64,000 nt of DNA, taken from Thermoplasmatales archaeon E-plasma. GTDB lineage: Archaea; Thermoplasmatota; Thermoplasmata; Thermoplasmatales; Thermoplasmataceae. Both the position numbers and the translations under genes were made by a program. The stretch spans positions 372,001 to 436,000 of the forward strand of contig KI542675.1 in assembly GCA_000496135.1 (NCBI GenBank), read 5' to 3'. Shown here one piece after another: positions 1 through 8,344 of the stretch (its first letter is position 1; the number at the start of each line of letters is the position of its first letter). The notes beneath the pieces were generated by a model. It did not search any database. It saw nothing but the letters and a program-made list of their open reading frames with translations, and was not told the DNA's origin.

Positions 1-1
1 C

Positions 2-220
2 TATCCAGTAACATTCACTGAATCAGGATTACCATCCGGTACATCATGGTCAGTGACATTCAACGGACAGACATCATCCTCAACATCAACAACAGTTTCA
101 TTCAGCGCAGTTGACGGAACATACTCCTACACAATAGGTGCAGTCTCAGGTTACACATCCTCACCATCAAGCGGATCAGTAACTGTAAACGGAGCATCGG
201 CAGGAGTAAGCGTAACATTC
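2..220 (+). repeat. Surface module A, copy 1
   Basis: A 219-nt, 73-codon unit almost identical in DNA sequence to the units at 704 and 935, including third codon positions. That points to recent duplication or gene conversion rather than protein-level conservation only. Confidence 0.9.
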
Positions 221-1681
221 ACAGCGTCATCAACGCCGCCACCAACACAGACAGCTGCTACATATTCTATTGTAAATGCAACCTCATCTAACATTAATCT
301 GTACACATTACCTGAAGCTGAGAAATTCACAGTTTCCAACACGGTTACTGTGAACAATGTAGTTCTTTACCTTGGTGGATCCGGAACAGTATCGTTCTCC
401 ATAGGAACATCCTTCCAGGGTACTCAGGTATTGGGAGCAACAAATGTAGTTGTTGGATCTACAATAGGCTGGTATAGCACAACATTCGCAAATGTAACAC
501 TTTCAGCAGGCACGGACTACTTCCTTAACGTAAACCTTGTCTCAGGAAGCACACAGTGGGGATACACCTCTTCAACTTCAACATCAGTTGACACAGGAGC
601 ATTACAGGACTATTGGTACAGTGGATCAACGCTGACTCATGACAACTCATATCCTGATATATATTCAGTTGGGTATGTGCCTGTTTCATCCTCACCGACA
701 AGCTATCCAGTAACATTCACTGAATCAGGATTACCATCCGGTACATCATGGTCAGTGACATTCAACGGACAGACATCATCCTCAACATCAACAACAGTTT
801 CATTCAGCGCAGTTGACGGAACATACTCCTACACAATAGGTGCAGTCTCAGGTTACACATCCTCACCATCAAGCGGATCAGTAACTGTAAACGGAGCATC
901 AGCAGGAGTTAACATAGCGTTCACACAGGATAAGTATCCAGTAACATTCACTGAATCAGGATTACCATCCGGTACATCATGGTCAGTGACATTCAACGGA
1001 CAGACATCATCCTCAACATCAACAACAGTTTCATTCAGCGCAGTTGACGGAACATACTCCTACACAATAGGTGCAGTCTCAGGTTACACATCCTCACCAT
1101 CAAGCGGATCAGTAACTGTAAACGGAGCATCGGCAGGAGTTAGCATAGCCTTCTCGGCTACAACAACCAGCTACCCGGTGGGAACCTATGTTATAGTAAA
1201 TGCAACTTCGTCGAATATCTATCTTTACACATTACCTGAAGCTGAGAAATTCACAGTTTCCAACACGGTTACTGTAAACAATGTTGTTCTATATCTGGGA
1301 GGTGGATCCGGTAAGGTTTCATTCTCAATAGGAACATCACGTGGAGGATCTCAAACGCTGGGAACTACAGATGTTACAGTAGGTTCTTCAACAGGTTGGG
1401 TTAAAGTATTCTTCAATGATGTTACCTTAACAGCAGGCACGGACTACTTCCTTAACGTAAACCTTGTCTCAGGAAGCACACAGTGGGGATACACCTCTTC
1501 ACCATCAGTTGACACAGGAGCATTACAGGACTTCTGGTACAGTGGATCAACGCTGTATCATGACAACTCATATCCTGATATATTCTCCATTGGCTATAAC
1601 ACACAATCAACAGCAGCAATACTGGGTCAGATGTTCTCTGACAACACAATGTCAGGCGTCAGCTTACCAAACATTTTTTAA
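2..1681 (+). CDS. Repeat-rich extracellular/surface protein, 3' part only
   Basis: The frame is open from the first bases of the window, so the 5' end and any signal peptide lie outside; about 559 residues are visible. It is built from two modules: a 73-residue Ser/Thr/Gly-rich beta module starting YPVTFTESGLPSGTSWSV (three copies, order A-B-A-A-B) and a roughly 135-residue module starting VNATSSN (two copies). TESGLPSGTSW modules are common in secreted proteins of Thermoplasmata and near thermopsin-like proteases; they are presumed extracellular adhesion or stalk domains. The protein ends in PNIF without a transmembrane anchor or basic tail, so it is either released or anchored through the missing N-terminus. 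Codon choice is unusually uniform (aca, tca). No catalytic motif is visible in this part. Confidence 0.85.
   Translation, partial: YPVTFTESGLPSGTSWSVTFNGQTSSSTSTTVSFSAVDGTYSYTIGAVSGYTSSPSSGSVTVNGASAGVSVTFTASSTPPPTQTAATYSIVNATSSNINLYTLPEAEKFTVSNTVTVNNVVLYLGGSGTVSFSIGTSFQGTQVLGATNVVVGSTIGWYSTTFANVTLSAGTDYFLNVNLVSGSTQWGYTSSTSTSVDTGALQDYWYSGSTLTHDNSYPDIYSVGYVPVSSSPTSYPVTFTESGLPSGTSWSVTFNGQTSSSTSTTVSFSAVDGTYSYTIGAVSGYTSSPSSGSVTVNGASAGVNIAFTQDKYPVTFTESGLPSGTSWSVTFNGQTSSSTSTTVSFSAVDGTYSYTIGAVSGYTSSPSSGSVTVNGASAGVSIAFSATTTSYPVGTYVIVNATSSNIYLYTLPEAEKFTVSNTVTVNNVVLYLGGGSGKVSFSIGTSRGGSQTLGTTDVTVGSSTGWVKVFFNDVTLTAGTDYFLNVNLVSGSTQWGYTSSPSVDTGALQDFWYSGSTLYHDNSYPDIFSIGYNTQSTAAILGQMFSDNTMSGVSLPNIF
272..676 (+). 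repeat. Surface module B, copy 1
   Basis: About 405 nt encoding a module with landmarks LYTLPEAEKFTVSN, YFLNVNLVSGSTQWGYTS and DNSYPDIYS. The second copy is at 1196-1597. The edges are nearly identical in DNA while the middle is diverged. Confidence 0.8.
704..922 (+). repeat. Surface module A, copy 2
   Basis: Second 219-nt A unit. It differs from copies 1 and 3 only at a few bases near its 3' end (gcatcagcagg here, gcatcggcagg in the others). Confidence 0.9.
935..1153 (+). repeat. Surface module A, copy 3
   Basis: Third 219-nt A unit, separated from copy 2 by only four codons, forming a direct tandem. Confidence 0.9.
1196..1597 (+). repeat. Surface module B, copy 2
   Basis: Second B unit. 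It shares LYTLPEAEKFTVSN, the YFLNVNLVSGSTQWGYTS block and DNSYPDI with copy 1; the central strands differ (for example KVFFNDVTLTAG against STTFANVTLSAG). Confidence 0.8.
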
Positions 1682-1689
1682 ATTCCCAA

Positions 1690-1722
1690 CAAATAATTTT
1701 TTTAATTTTTAAAAATTTTTTA
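1690..1722 (+). terminator. T-rich transcription terminator of the surface-protein gene
   Basis: Directly after the stop codon there are three runs of 5 to 7 T in about 30 nt. Oligo-T tracts are the usual archaeal terminator. The rest of the gap to 1978 is AT-rich and shows no gene. Confidence 0.5.
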
Positions 1723-1978
1723 GAATTTATAATTACGCACTTTCTTCAAATTGTATTTACCTATGACCTACTTTTATGCGTTAAAAATCTACATCAGTTT
1801 TATTCAATTAAGGAAACCTACCCTCGATGAGGAATTTTTACAAACTAAATACATATGTACTATCTCATTTCTGCTATTCGCATTGATATTGCCCCATTAA
1901 AATATTGAAATTACCCAGAAGAACTCTAATTGCCTGGTAATAAATAGAAGGAGTGCTAGGCGTAATTTTTAAAAAATA

Positions 1979-2347
1979 TCATTTCTCAATGCTCTTGATT
2001 AAGCCTATTAAGAAATCTTTCTGAGGCATTTCTTCAATGGCTTTTAGAAGATTAACACTGTCAACCACTCTATCTTCTTCTGGAAGTTCAAATTGTGCCT
2101 CTAGCCTAATTGCCATTAAATTCTGCAAATTTACATTTTTCAGTGATAGAAAAACCTCCAAACTTGTTTTGCAAAATTCCCTGTACTTTAGATCATCTGT
2201 ATCTTTTGCAAGCTTAACAAGTAAATCTTTGAAAGTCTCTACCTGTTCTTCAGAGTTTAATTTTAAGAGATCACTGAAAAATTTCTCCATTTCAGCCATT
2301 TTTTCATTTTTTGTTCCATTTGCGATAAGTTCATAATTTACTTTCAT
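1979..2347 (-). CDS. Small helical protein of unknown function
   Basis: A 122-residue protein read from the ATG at 2347 (MKVNYELIANGTK). A longer frame begins at a TTG at 2506 but would overlap the 3' end of the next gene by 65 nt, so the internal ATG is preferred. The sequence is rich in Leu, Lys and Glu and looks all-helical (FFSDLLKLNSEEQVETFKDL), with no Cys pair, transmembrane segment or catalytic motif. It lies downstream of the 307-residue gene on the same strand with a gap of about 95 nt and may be co-transcribed. I do not recognise the family. Confidence 0.6.
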   Translation of the reverse strand: MKVNYELIANGTKNEKMAEMEKFFSDLLKLNSEEQVETFKDLLVKLAKDTDDLKYREFCKTSLEVFLSLKNVNLQNLMAIRLEAQFELPEEDRVVDSVNLLKAIEEMPQKDFLIGLIKSIEK

Positions 2348-2441
2348 TTGTTTATATTGCAAGAACCATAATAAACTATTTTCTGAATCAATATTAAAAA
2401 AAAGTGCTTTAGGGGTAAAGATATATATTGTTATGGAAATT

Positions 2442-3365
2442 TTATTGAGGTTTGTCAACCTTGTCTGCAAAAGACAGGTATATTTTCCATCTGGGGAATT
2501 TTTCAAATGCCTTAAACAACAGTGAATAAAATTCTGTGCTGCTAACCTCAGGAACTATGAACCCCATAGTAAATATTCTGCCATCAAGTTTCTGTGGGAG
2601 TGCAAGAATTGGAATCCCTAACTCTGCGGCATTTGTAGAAATGTATTCAACAACTTCATTTCTGAACTTGGTTTCAAAAATATGCTCTGACGAACTTATT
2701 TCATTTATACTGGGATCCCCAACTTTCAATAAACCATGCCTGTCTCTAAAGACTGCGCTAATTTCACCGTCAGTGATATACCTGATTTGTCTGTTCCATC
2801 CCATTCCTAGAATCTGAACTATGGGGTCTTTTCTAATATCAACAGCTTCAGGAGGAATTTCAGAGTTTGCTTCAATATAGTCAATATTTGTAATTTCTGC
2901 CACTCTTCTGAACATATCCAGTATTCCTTCAGCCTCACCCAGGTAACTTACCTTAAAGTCCCTTAATTTAGTTGAGGCTTCGGCAATAATGCCAGAAACT
3001 ACCTTCAAATGAACGCTGTGAAATCTAAAGAAGAGGTTGGTAACTCCATTAATATTGATTATGGCATCTATAACAACTGAATTTGATGAAATTAGTTTCT
3101 TGTGCAATGTAAACAATGCTGAATTTGTTATTTCCTCTGAAGAAGAGTAAAAAAGATCATGTTCCTTCAGAGCGGTTTCAGTCTTTAAAAAGTCATTCCC
3201 TCTTTTGGGAATATTTAGAATTAATATTCCCTTTTCTCCCTGCATTTTAATTCTTCCTATGGATATAATATCTTTACCACTTAGTATACTGGAAGTCTTA
3301 TCTTCCGTTACAAATTTCAGGTGGCATCTCTTATCCAAAACTCTATGAAAGTCTTTTATTATCAT
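2442..3365 (-). CDS. Conserved-looking protein of unknown function
   Basis: A 307-residue soluble protein starting at ATG 3365. It has mixed alpha/beta character with no signal peptide or membrane segment. An internal stretch (SVVIDAIININGVTNLFFRF, then VSGIIAEASTKLRDFKVSYLG) reads like a ligand-binding or regulatory fold. A recognisable C-terminal helix-turn-helix, as in Bat-type activators with similar-looking N-terminal domains, is not evident. The gene is probably first of a two-gene unit with the small downstream gene. Function is unknown; I assign no family. Confidence 0.7.
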   Translation of the reverse strand: MIIKDFHRVLDKRCHLKFVTEDKTSSILSGKDIISIGRIKMQGEKGILILNIPKRGNDFLKTETALKEHDLFYSSSEEITNSALFTLHKKLISSNSVVIDAIININGVTNLFFRFHSVHLKVVSGIIAEASTKLRDFKVSYLGEAEGILDMFRRVAEITNIDYIEANSEIPPEAVDIRKDPIVQILGMGWNRQIRYITDGEISAVFRDRHGLLKVGDPSINEISSSEHIFETKFRNEVVEYISTNAAELGIPILALPQKLDGRIFTMGFIVPEVSSTEFYSLLFKAFEKFPRWKIYLSFADKVDKPQ

Positions 3366-3528
3366 AATGAGGTATGATATAGAACAATATGAATCTTTTT
3401 TGTTTGAAAAATATAATGGAAGATTATTCCATTCTATGGGAACGCATTAACCGATTATCTTATCATTAAATTTTCGAACCATGTGTAACAAGACAACTTA
3501 ATTGTTTTTATTAAGCTGAGTCATTCCA

Positions 3529-4506
3529 CTATCTGATGAAGGAATAAATTTTTCTTCGCAGGTCTCTGATATCTGTATTTTCCTGAATTAAGCCAGAATC
3601 TATTAATTCGGTCAAGGCATTTTGAACTGTTCTTCTACTGAGACCTGTTGCACTTATCAAACTGCCCTGGTCAATTTTAATGGAATTCTTTATTATATGC
3701 AGGACAAATTTTGTTGCTGGACTCCCTTCAAAGACTTCCATATGCTTATCCATACTGAAGGTATCTCCTCTTAATGATAGTCTTTGACTTGCTAGAGATG
3801 CAACGGAATCTACTGAGACATTTCCTAAATTTATTTCTTTTCCATATCTGAGAATTAGTTCTACCTGTTGTTTTTCCAGGGGAGCCTCAAACATAACCTT
3901 CTCAAGACTGATGCATTCTAAAATAGAATCCGCCCAATCCCACTTTATATTTCCGAGTTCATCATAAATTTCCACACCTTTCCCGGTTTCCCTTCCTTCT
4001 ATAATGATGGTATCCGGTTCAAATTCTTGAGCTTCACTTATTTTGTCTATTGTCTCATTAAGTGTTAGCTGCTCCGCTATTCTCTTTTTTCCAACCTCCA
4101 TTATAAGGATAAGATCATTGGATTTTGCGAATTCGGCAGCAATTTTTCTCTCCTTTTTAGGAATATTGCACACTCCCTCGCTTATTTCAATGTAATTAAA
4201 TCCGGAGTTTTTTAGCAAGTTTAATCCCTTTTCAAACTTCCCCCGGACGAAGCAAGTTTCAAGGAAAGTTCCTCCATTACTGACTCCTATACCATAAGAT
4301 TTAATTTGAGAAATTCTATGAATTAGGGAATTTGTATCAGTTAAAAATGCAAGTCCCCAACCTATTTTTATATAACTTACAAAGGGAAAAAGTACTTTTA
4401 GCATGCTTAAATCAGTGGATAATCTGTCGATCACCATTGTTTTGCCTATGCCTTCATTTAATTCCTCTTCAACCCCGGAAATTTCTGATCCATATAAATT
4501 TAACAT
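3529..4506 (-). CDS. Phosphosulfolactate synthase (ComA) homologue with C-terminal winged helix
   Basis: ComA-family enzymes add sulfite to phosphoenolpyruvate to give (2R)-phosphosulfolactate. Family blocks are clear: KTMVIDRLS, YIKIGWGLAFL, GIGVSNGGTFLE, NYIEISEGVCNIP, IMEVGKK, EGRETGKGVEIYD, VMFEAPLEKQQVELI, GNVSVDSVASLASQRL. Known ComA proteins are about 250 residues; this one has about 70 extra C-terminal residues with a winged-helix/HTH pattern (IDQGSLISATGLSRRTVQNA, ALTELIDSGLIQ). The ATG at 4506 (325 aa) is chosen because upstream frame starts only at a TTG (4560) and an A/T-rich box lies near 4528-4540. It is divergent from APS reductase and ATP sulfurylase, a link to sulfite supply. 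Thermoplasmatales are not known to need coenzyme M, so the product or a purely regulatory role is open. Confidence 0.85.
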   Translation of the reverse strand: MLNLYGSEISGVEEELNEGIGKTMVIDRLSTDLSMLKVLFPFVSYIKIGWGLAFLTDTNSLIHRISQIKSYGIGVSNGGTFLETCFVRGKFEKGLNLLKNSGFNYIEISEGVCNIPKKERKIAAEFAKSNDLILIMEVGKKRIAEQLTLNETIDKISEAQEFEPDTIIIEGRETGKGVEIYDELGNIKWDWADSILECISLEKVMFEAPLEKQQVELILRYGKEINLGNVSVDSVASLASQRLSLRGDTFSMDKHMEVFEGSPATKFVLHIIKNSIKIDQGSLISATGLSRRTVQNALTELIDSGLIQENTDIRDLRRKIYSFIR

Positions 4507-4592
4507 AAGATTCAAACTTGTATACTTAAACACGTATTTATTTTTACTACAATTGCGCAAATTTTTCTTACAAATTAACTATCAATAAGCAA

Positions 4593-4603
4593 TTTAGGTA
4601 TAT
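4593..4603 (+). promoter_or_regulatory. TATA element for the APS reductase-ATP sulfurylase operon
   Basis: The sequence tttaggtatat lies about 20-25 nt before the ATG at 4618, the spacing expected for a leaderless archaeal transcript. The roughly 110-nt gap to the ComA-like gene is thus a divergent promoter region. Confidence 0.45.
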
Positions 4604-4617
4604 GACAATCATCCATT

Positions 4618-5307
4618 ATGAATAGAGTATATGGTGACGAGACATTGTTCGAGGTACTTAAGACCTCTCAAATGTATTTCGGGAATGATATTGTATTTCT
4701 GTGCAGTTTCAGTAATGAAGATATGATTATACTGGATTCTTTATGCAGAAATCATATACCTATCGATATATATACAATAGATACTGGACGCTTGAATCCA
4801 GAGACCTATGAGTTCATAGATGAGGTAATAAAACGCTATGAAGTTAAATTAAACTATTTAGTTCCTGATAGCGGATCATTACAGTCCATGCTCCTGGAAA
4901 ATGGTCCTCAGCTGTTCTATGAAAGCGTTGAAAAGAGAAAACTTTGCTGTAAAATCAGAAAAGTTGATCCACTTTCGAAATTATTAACGGGGAAGAGAGC
5001 TTGGATATCTGGAATAAGATCAACACAGACTAGCGAAAGGCAAAAGTTCAAACTGTACGAAGTTAACAACGGGTTGACAAAAATTAATCCTCTTATTGAT
5101 TGGACAGATGAGAAGGTTAAGAAAGTCATTCAAAGTCTAGGGATACCAGCCAACAAACTTTACAGAAAAGGCTATAGAAGTATAGGTTGCTATCCTTGTA
5201 CGAGGCCAGTGTTTGAAGGTGAAGGTGACAGAGATGGAAGATGGTGGTGGGAAAACGGATCCAAAGAATGTGGTATTCACACATCTAATTTGGGTGGTTC
5301 TAATTGA
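4618..5307 (+). CDS. cysH: Assimilatory APS/PAPS reductase
   Basis: A 229-residue phosphoadenylyl/adenylyl sulfate reductase that reduces activated sulfate to sulfite. The PP-loop-type N-terminus is VFLCSFSNEDMI. Two cysteine pairs, CC at 110-111 and CYPC at 191-194, are the [4Fe-4S] ligands that mark APS-reducing (rather than PAPS-reducing) members, and the catalytic C-terminal motif ECGIH is at 217-221. IDTGRLNPETYEF and SGIRSTQTSER are family substrate-site blocks. The stop overlaps the TTG start of ATP sulfurylase, so the two are translationally coupled. The C-terminal thioredoxin-like domain of plant enzymes is absent, so an external thiol donor is needed. Confidence 0.92.
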   Translation: MNRVYGDETLFEVLKTSQMYFGNDIVFLCSFSNEDMIILDSLCRNHIPIDIYTIDTGRLNPETYEFIDEVIKRYEVKLNYLVPDSGSLQSMLLENGPQLFYESVEKRKLCCKIRKVDPLSKLLTGKRAWISGIRSTQTSERQKFKLYEVNNGLTKINPLIDWTDEKVKKVIQSLGIPANKLYRKGYRSIGCYPCTRPVFEGEGDRDGRWWWENGSKECGIHTSNLGGSN

Positions 5308-6485
5308 TATCTCCATATCATGGTGGATCCAGAGTAAAAATCCCGAATTGCAAAATAGAAAACCTGAATATATTACCTAAAATCCAAATAGATGAACAGA
5401 CCCTAATCACACTAAGCCTATTAAAAATTGGAATTCTCAGTCCGTTAGACTCTTTTCAAGGTTACGAAGAGGCAATGGAAATATCCAGAGAGGGAAGAAT
5501 GGAAAATGGTCTTGTCTGGTCTATGCCAGTACTTCTTCCTGTAACAGATGAAGAATCATACACATTTAGTGAGGGTGATGAAACAACCCTGCATTTTTCG
5601 GATAAGTTAGTCGCTCTCATGAAGATTGAGGAAAAGTTTTCTCTGGACATGTATGAATATTGCAATAGAATATTCGGAACAACAAGCATTGATCACCCCG
5701 GAGTCAAAGCAATCCTTCAAAAAGGGAATAAATTTGTTTCAGGGCACATTAAAGGGATCAATAATTATAACACACATTTTTCAACAATGCAGCCTGATCC
5801 AGACAAACTCAGGGGACTATTCAACAAAAAAGGTTTTAAGACTGTAACCGCATTTCAGACAAGGAATCCACCGCACAGGGGACATGAATTCCTTCACAAA
5901 TACTCTCTACTTTCCACAGATGCTCTATTCATAAACCCCGTTCTGGGCCCTAAAAAAAGTGGAGATTTTTCGGATCAGGAAATATTTCAATCATATCAGG
6001 TCTATCTCGATAAGTATTTACCTAAACAAAGAACCATTCTGTTGCCCCTCATATACGCCATGCAATACGCGGGACCAAGAGAGGCAATAATGCACATGAT
6101 TATGAGAAAGAATTTAGGATGCACTCACTTTGTCATAGGGAGAGATCATGCAGGAGTGGGATCATTTTATGGTCCGTACGCTGCAAGGGATTATGTCAGT
6201 ACATTCACAGATATAGGAATCGAGCCTGTCTTTCTGAAGGAAGCATATTACTGTAAAGCATGCACAGAAATCTCAAATGATGATATATGCCCACATGACG
6301 ATTCTCAAAAGAGCCATTTCAGTGGAACAAAGATCCGTGATGCATTTCTGCATAAAAGGGAACCATATCCTTATGAAATGAGAGGTGAGATATATAATAA
6401 AATCATAGAACTTCGCTCAAGCAAACAAAACACTGTTGAGACGTTAGATAAATTGGAAATCAATTTGTCAAATCCTTTGGAATAG
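5304..6485 (+). CDS. sat: ATP sulfurylase (sulfate adenylyltransferase)
   Basis: Makes adenosine 5'-phosphosulfate from ATP and sulfate, the substrate for the upstream reductase. It has 393 residues, the size of single-function prokaryotic Sat. Landmarks: N-terminal HGG, the ATP-binding QTRNPPHRGHE near residue 185, GRDHAGVGSFYGPYAARD, and a CKAC...CPHD zinc-binding cluster as in thermophilic Sat. The TTG start at 5304 overlaps the preceding stop by four bases (TTGA). No APS kinase gene is nearby, which agrees with direct APS reduction. Confidence 0.95.
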   Translation: MISPYHGGSRVKIPNCKIENLNILPKIQIDEQTLITLSLLKIGILSPLDSFQGYEEAMEISREGRMENGLVWSMPVLLPVTDEESYTFSEGDETTLHFSDKLVALMKIEEKFSLDMYEYCNRIFGTTSIDHPGVKAILQKGNKFVSGHIKGINNYNTHFSTMQPDPDKLRGLFNKKGFKTVTAFQTRNPPHRGHEFLHKYSLLSTDALFINPVLGPKKSGDFSDQEIFQSYQVYLDKYLPKQRTILLPLIYAMQYAGPREAIMHMIMRKNLGCTHFVIGRDHAGVGSFYGPYAARDYVSTFTDIGIEPVFLKEAYYCKACTEISNDDICPHDDSQKSHFSGTKIRDAFLHKREPYPYEMRGEIYNKIIELRSSKQNTVETLDKLEINLSNPLE

Positions 6486-6487
6486 GT

Positions 6488-6499
6488 TTTATATAAAAA
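6488..6499 (+). promoter_or_regulatory. TATA box of the 173-residue membrane protein gene
   Basis: A near-consensus box, tttatataaaaa, is centred about 24 nt before the ATG at 6517. No ribosome-binding site follows, as expected for a leaderless transcript. Confidence 0.65.
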
Positions 6500-6516
6500 T
6501 TAAATAATAGTTCCTT

Positions 6517-7038
6517 ATGATTCTAAACGCTCTGTCAACAAATGCAAGTAATTCCTCGACAGATAATGAAAGTGCATACTTCCTGTTAATATTCATTGTT
6601 TTGATTGTGGGTTTTCGCCTGAGAAGAATTGGTAAAAACAGGAACATAAGCCCTCAGAGGTTAGCGATGATTATCGTTTTATATTCAATACTTGCCTATA
6701 CTACATTGATTGGCGCACCATCACTTGGCGGCTATCTTTATTATATGCTTATTATCGCCTTAATTTGTGGAGTAGTACTGGGAATTCAAATAACGGATAA
6801 AATAGAAATCAAATATGTTTCTGGAAGAATAACATATCAAAGACCATACATTCTCAGCATCCTGTTTTTAGGGCTGTTCATTGTAAGAGAAATAGCGTTT
6901 CTCCTTATTACTCAGTCATGGATCCTGTCATATATCGCAATAGCTATTTTTGCCTCATTAGGGCTAATTATTGGAGAGGTGTTCACAATATTCAAAAAGG
7001 GTATGTATAATAGACATGAGCAACCAGACACAAACTAA
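6517..7038 (+). CDS. Four-helix integral membrane protein, CcdC/DUF1453-like
   Basis: A 173-residue protein with four predicted membrane segments (about residues 20-36, 47-65, 73-90, 112-160 as the last pair). The basic loop after the first helix (FRLRRIGKNRNISPQRLAMI) and the small-residue helices GGYLYYMLIIALICGVVLGI resemble the CcdC/DUF1453 family, but this is by eye only. A short hydrophilic tail carries HEQPD. The TATA box fixes the ATG. Function unknown; it is not obviously part of the sulfate operon. Confidence 0.7.
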   Translation: MILNALSTNASNSSTDNESAYFLLIFIVLIVGFRLRRIGKNRNISPQRLAMIIVLYSILAYTTLIGAPSLGGYLYYMLIIALICGVVLGIQITDKIEIKYVSGRITYQRPYILSILFLGLFIVREIAFLLITQSWILSYIAIAIFASLGLIIGEVFTIFKKGMYNRHEQPDTN

Positions 7039-7093
7039 TTTAGAAATTCAACAGTAATGAAAGTTTTTAATTCATCTCTAACATAAAGACTGA

Positions 7094-7459
7094 ATGAAGC
7101 TTGATGAAAGGAAAAGTTTCGACATTCTATCTTCGTTGAGGGTTATGGGCGACCCGGAATACGGTGGAACAGGCTCAATCAGTGAAAATATACTTGTAGG
7201 TTATCTTTATGGAATATTGAGCGAAAAGTCAAGTGCAGTAATCAGAGTTGATCGAGAAGACATGAAAGTCATCAAATATGGTGCTTATTCTTATATAATC
7301 TGGTTTGACGACATTATAGATGATCTTGAGGAGGAGGTTGCGCAGGAAGAGACGTCTGAAGATACTGAACCTGGTGACATAATGCTATTGCCTGTTGCAA
7401 TAGAAGGTCCATTTAATGATCGTGAAATTATGGAATTGATACACGAAGGAGCTATTTAG
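7094..7459 (+). CDS. Small acidic protein of unknown function
   Basis: A 121-residue soluble protein with a strongly acidic central loop (DDIIDDLEEEVAQEETSEDTEPGD) between two probable alpha/beta halves, one containing AVIRVDREDMKVIKYGAYSY. There is no Cys, transmembrane segment or known motif. It stands alone between a membrane protein gene and a convergent neighbour. I do not recognise the family. Confidence 0.6.
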   Translation: MKLDERKSFDILSSLRVMGDPEYGGTGSISENILVGYLYGILSEKSSAVIRVDREDMKVIKYGAYSYIIWFDDIIDDLEEEVAQEETSEDTEPGDIMLLPVAIEGPFNDREIMELIHEGAI

Positions 7460-7468
7460 TTTTTTAAT

Positions 7469-7512
7469 ACAAATTCCTCTCTAGAGATTTGTAAATGCCT
7501 AATTCTTTAGGC
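7469..7512. terminator. Two adjacent hairpins between convergent genes
   Basis: Arms acaaat (7469-7474) and atttgt (7487-7492) enclose the palindrome ctctagag. A second hairpin, gcctaa/ttaggc, spans 7497-7512 with a four-base loop. They lie between the 3' ends of convergent genes and could stop transcription or protect 3' ends in either direction. Confidence 0.4.
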
Positions 7513-7581
7513 AGGGTGACTGCAACAAGTATAAGGTAAATTACTTTCTCAGAAAATATCATTTCCAATAATAAGGAAGAA

Positions 7582-8280
7582 TTAACGGTTACCCATCTCG
7601 CTTATTATTGCTGCCATAATCAGTCCCAGAAGCCGGTCTGTATCCCCTACAAATTCAAGTTTCCACCTGTCTCTCAGAGATATAATCGGAGCGTATAAAT
7701 TAGCAGCGAGATTTCCATCCTGATCCATTACCTCAATTAACTTCCGGTAGCCTCTATACTCTGTTTTAAGCAGAATCGCGCCGTTGAGGTCCATCACTTC
7801 CAAAGACTCCTTTGCCAGGGCCATCATCCTGTGCTTCGCTGAATATATCTCATTCTCCTCCCTTCCATTCATTATTTTAAAAATATGTGTATTGGAAAGA
7901 AGGTTTCCATCGGTTACAGAATAATAGAAATTTCCACCGTTATCTCCGATTTTGAAATTTAGTAACCCAGCCAAAGATTGGGCGAGCTTGGCAAACCCCC
8001 TTGCAGGTTCTGCTGATGGGCCCGGCGAAGTATCGTAATTGACAGTCAAAATTGCTGTATCCTGATCTGTCTTTACCATTTTCGTTCTGTATTTTTCAAA
8101 ATTGATTGGTACTCCCTCCATCTGAGGCCGTATAATTTTTTGATCCATCAGATATAATGTATTATAGCCCTTCATCGTTTCTTTCACTTTTCTGATATCA
8201 TCTTCGATCATGTGTAAATCAATGAAAACAGCTATAATTTTTTTTGGATATATGCCAATTGCAACGAATAGTATGCGCAT
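7582..8280 (-). CDS. Possible LURP-one/scramblase-type (tubby-like) beta protein
   Basis: A 232-residue protein starting at ATG 8280; a shorter start at 8211 (MIEDDIRKVKET) is possible. The C-terminal half alternates short beta strands with a turn pattern (KHRMMALAKESLEVMDLNGAIL, KTEYRGYRKLIEVMDQDGNLAA) resembling LURP-one-related/scramblase barrels and ends in a hydrophobic helix (DRLLGLIMAAIISEM). That assignment is weak. There is no catalytic motif. It is convergent with the acidic-protein gene and next to tRNA-Glu. Confidence 0.6.
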   Translation of the reverse strand: MRILFVAIGIYPKKIIAVFIDLHMIEDDIRKVKETMKGYNTLYLMDQKIIRPQMEGVPINFEKYRTKMVKTDQDTAILTVNYDTSPGPSAEPARGFAKLAQSLAGLLNFKIGDNGGNFYYSVTDGNLLSNTHIFKIMNGREENEIYSAKHRMMALAKESLEVMDLNGAILLKTEYRGYRKLIEVMDQDGNLAANLYAPIISLRDRWKLEFVGDTDRLLGLIMAAIISEMGNR

Positions 8281-8344
8281 AAATGTTATTTAGCCGGTTA
8301 AAGAATTTTCAGGGAAATTGATGGTTTTTAAGGTAAATTAAAGA

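Noticed and set aside
1-1700. CRISPR-like repeat array
   Set aside because: The repeats are 219 and about 405 nt long, in frame, and encode protein modules; there are no short repeats with unique spacers anywhere in the window.
2348-2506. N-terminal extension of the 122-residue protein from TTG 2506
   Set aside because: It would overlap the neighbouring gene's end by 65 nt and start on TTG, while an ATG at 2347 gives a natural N-terminus.
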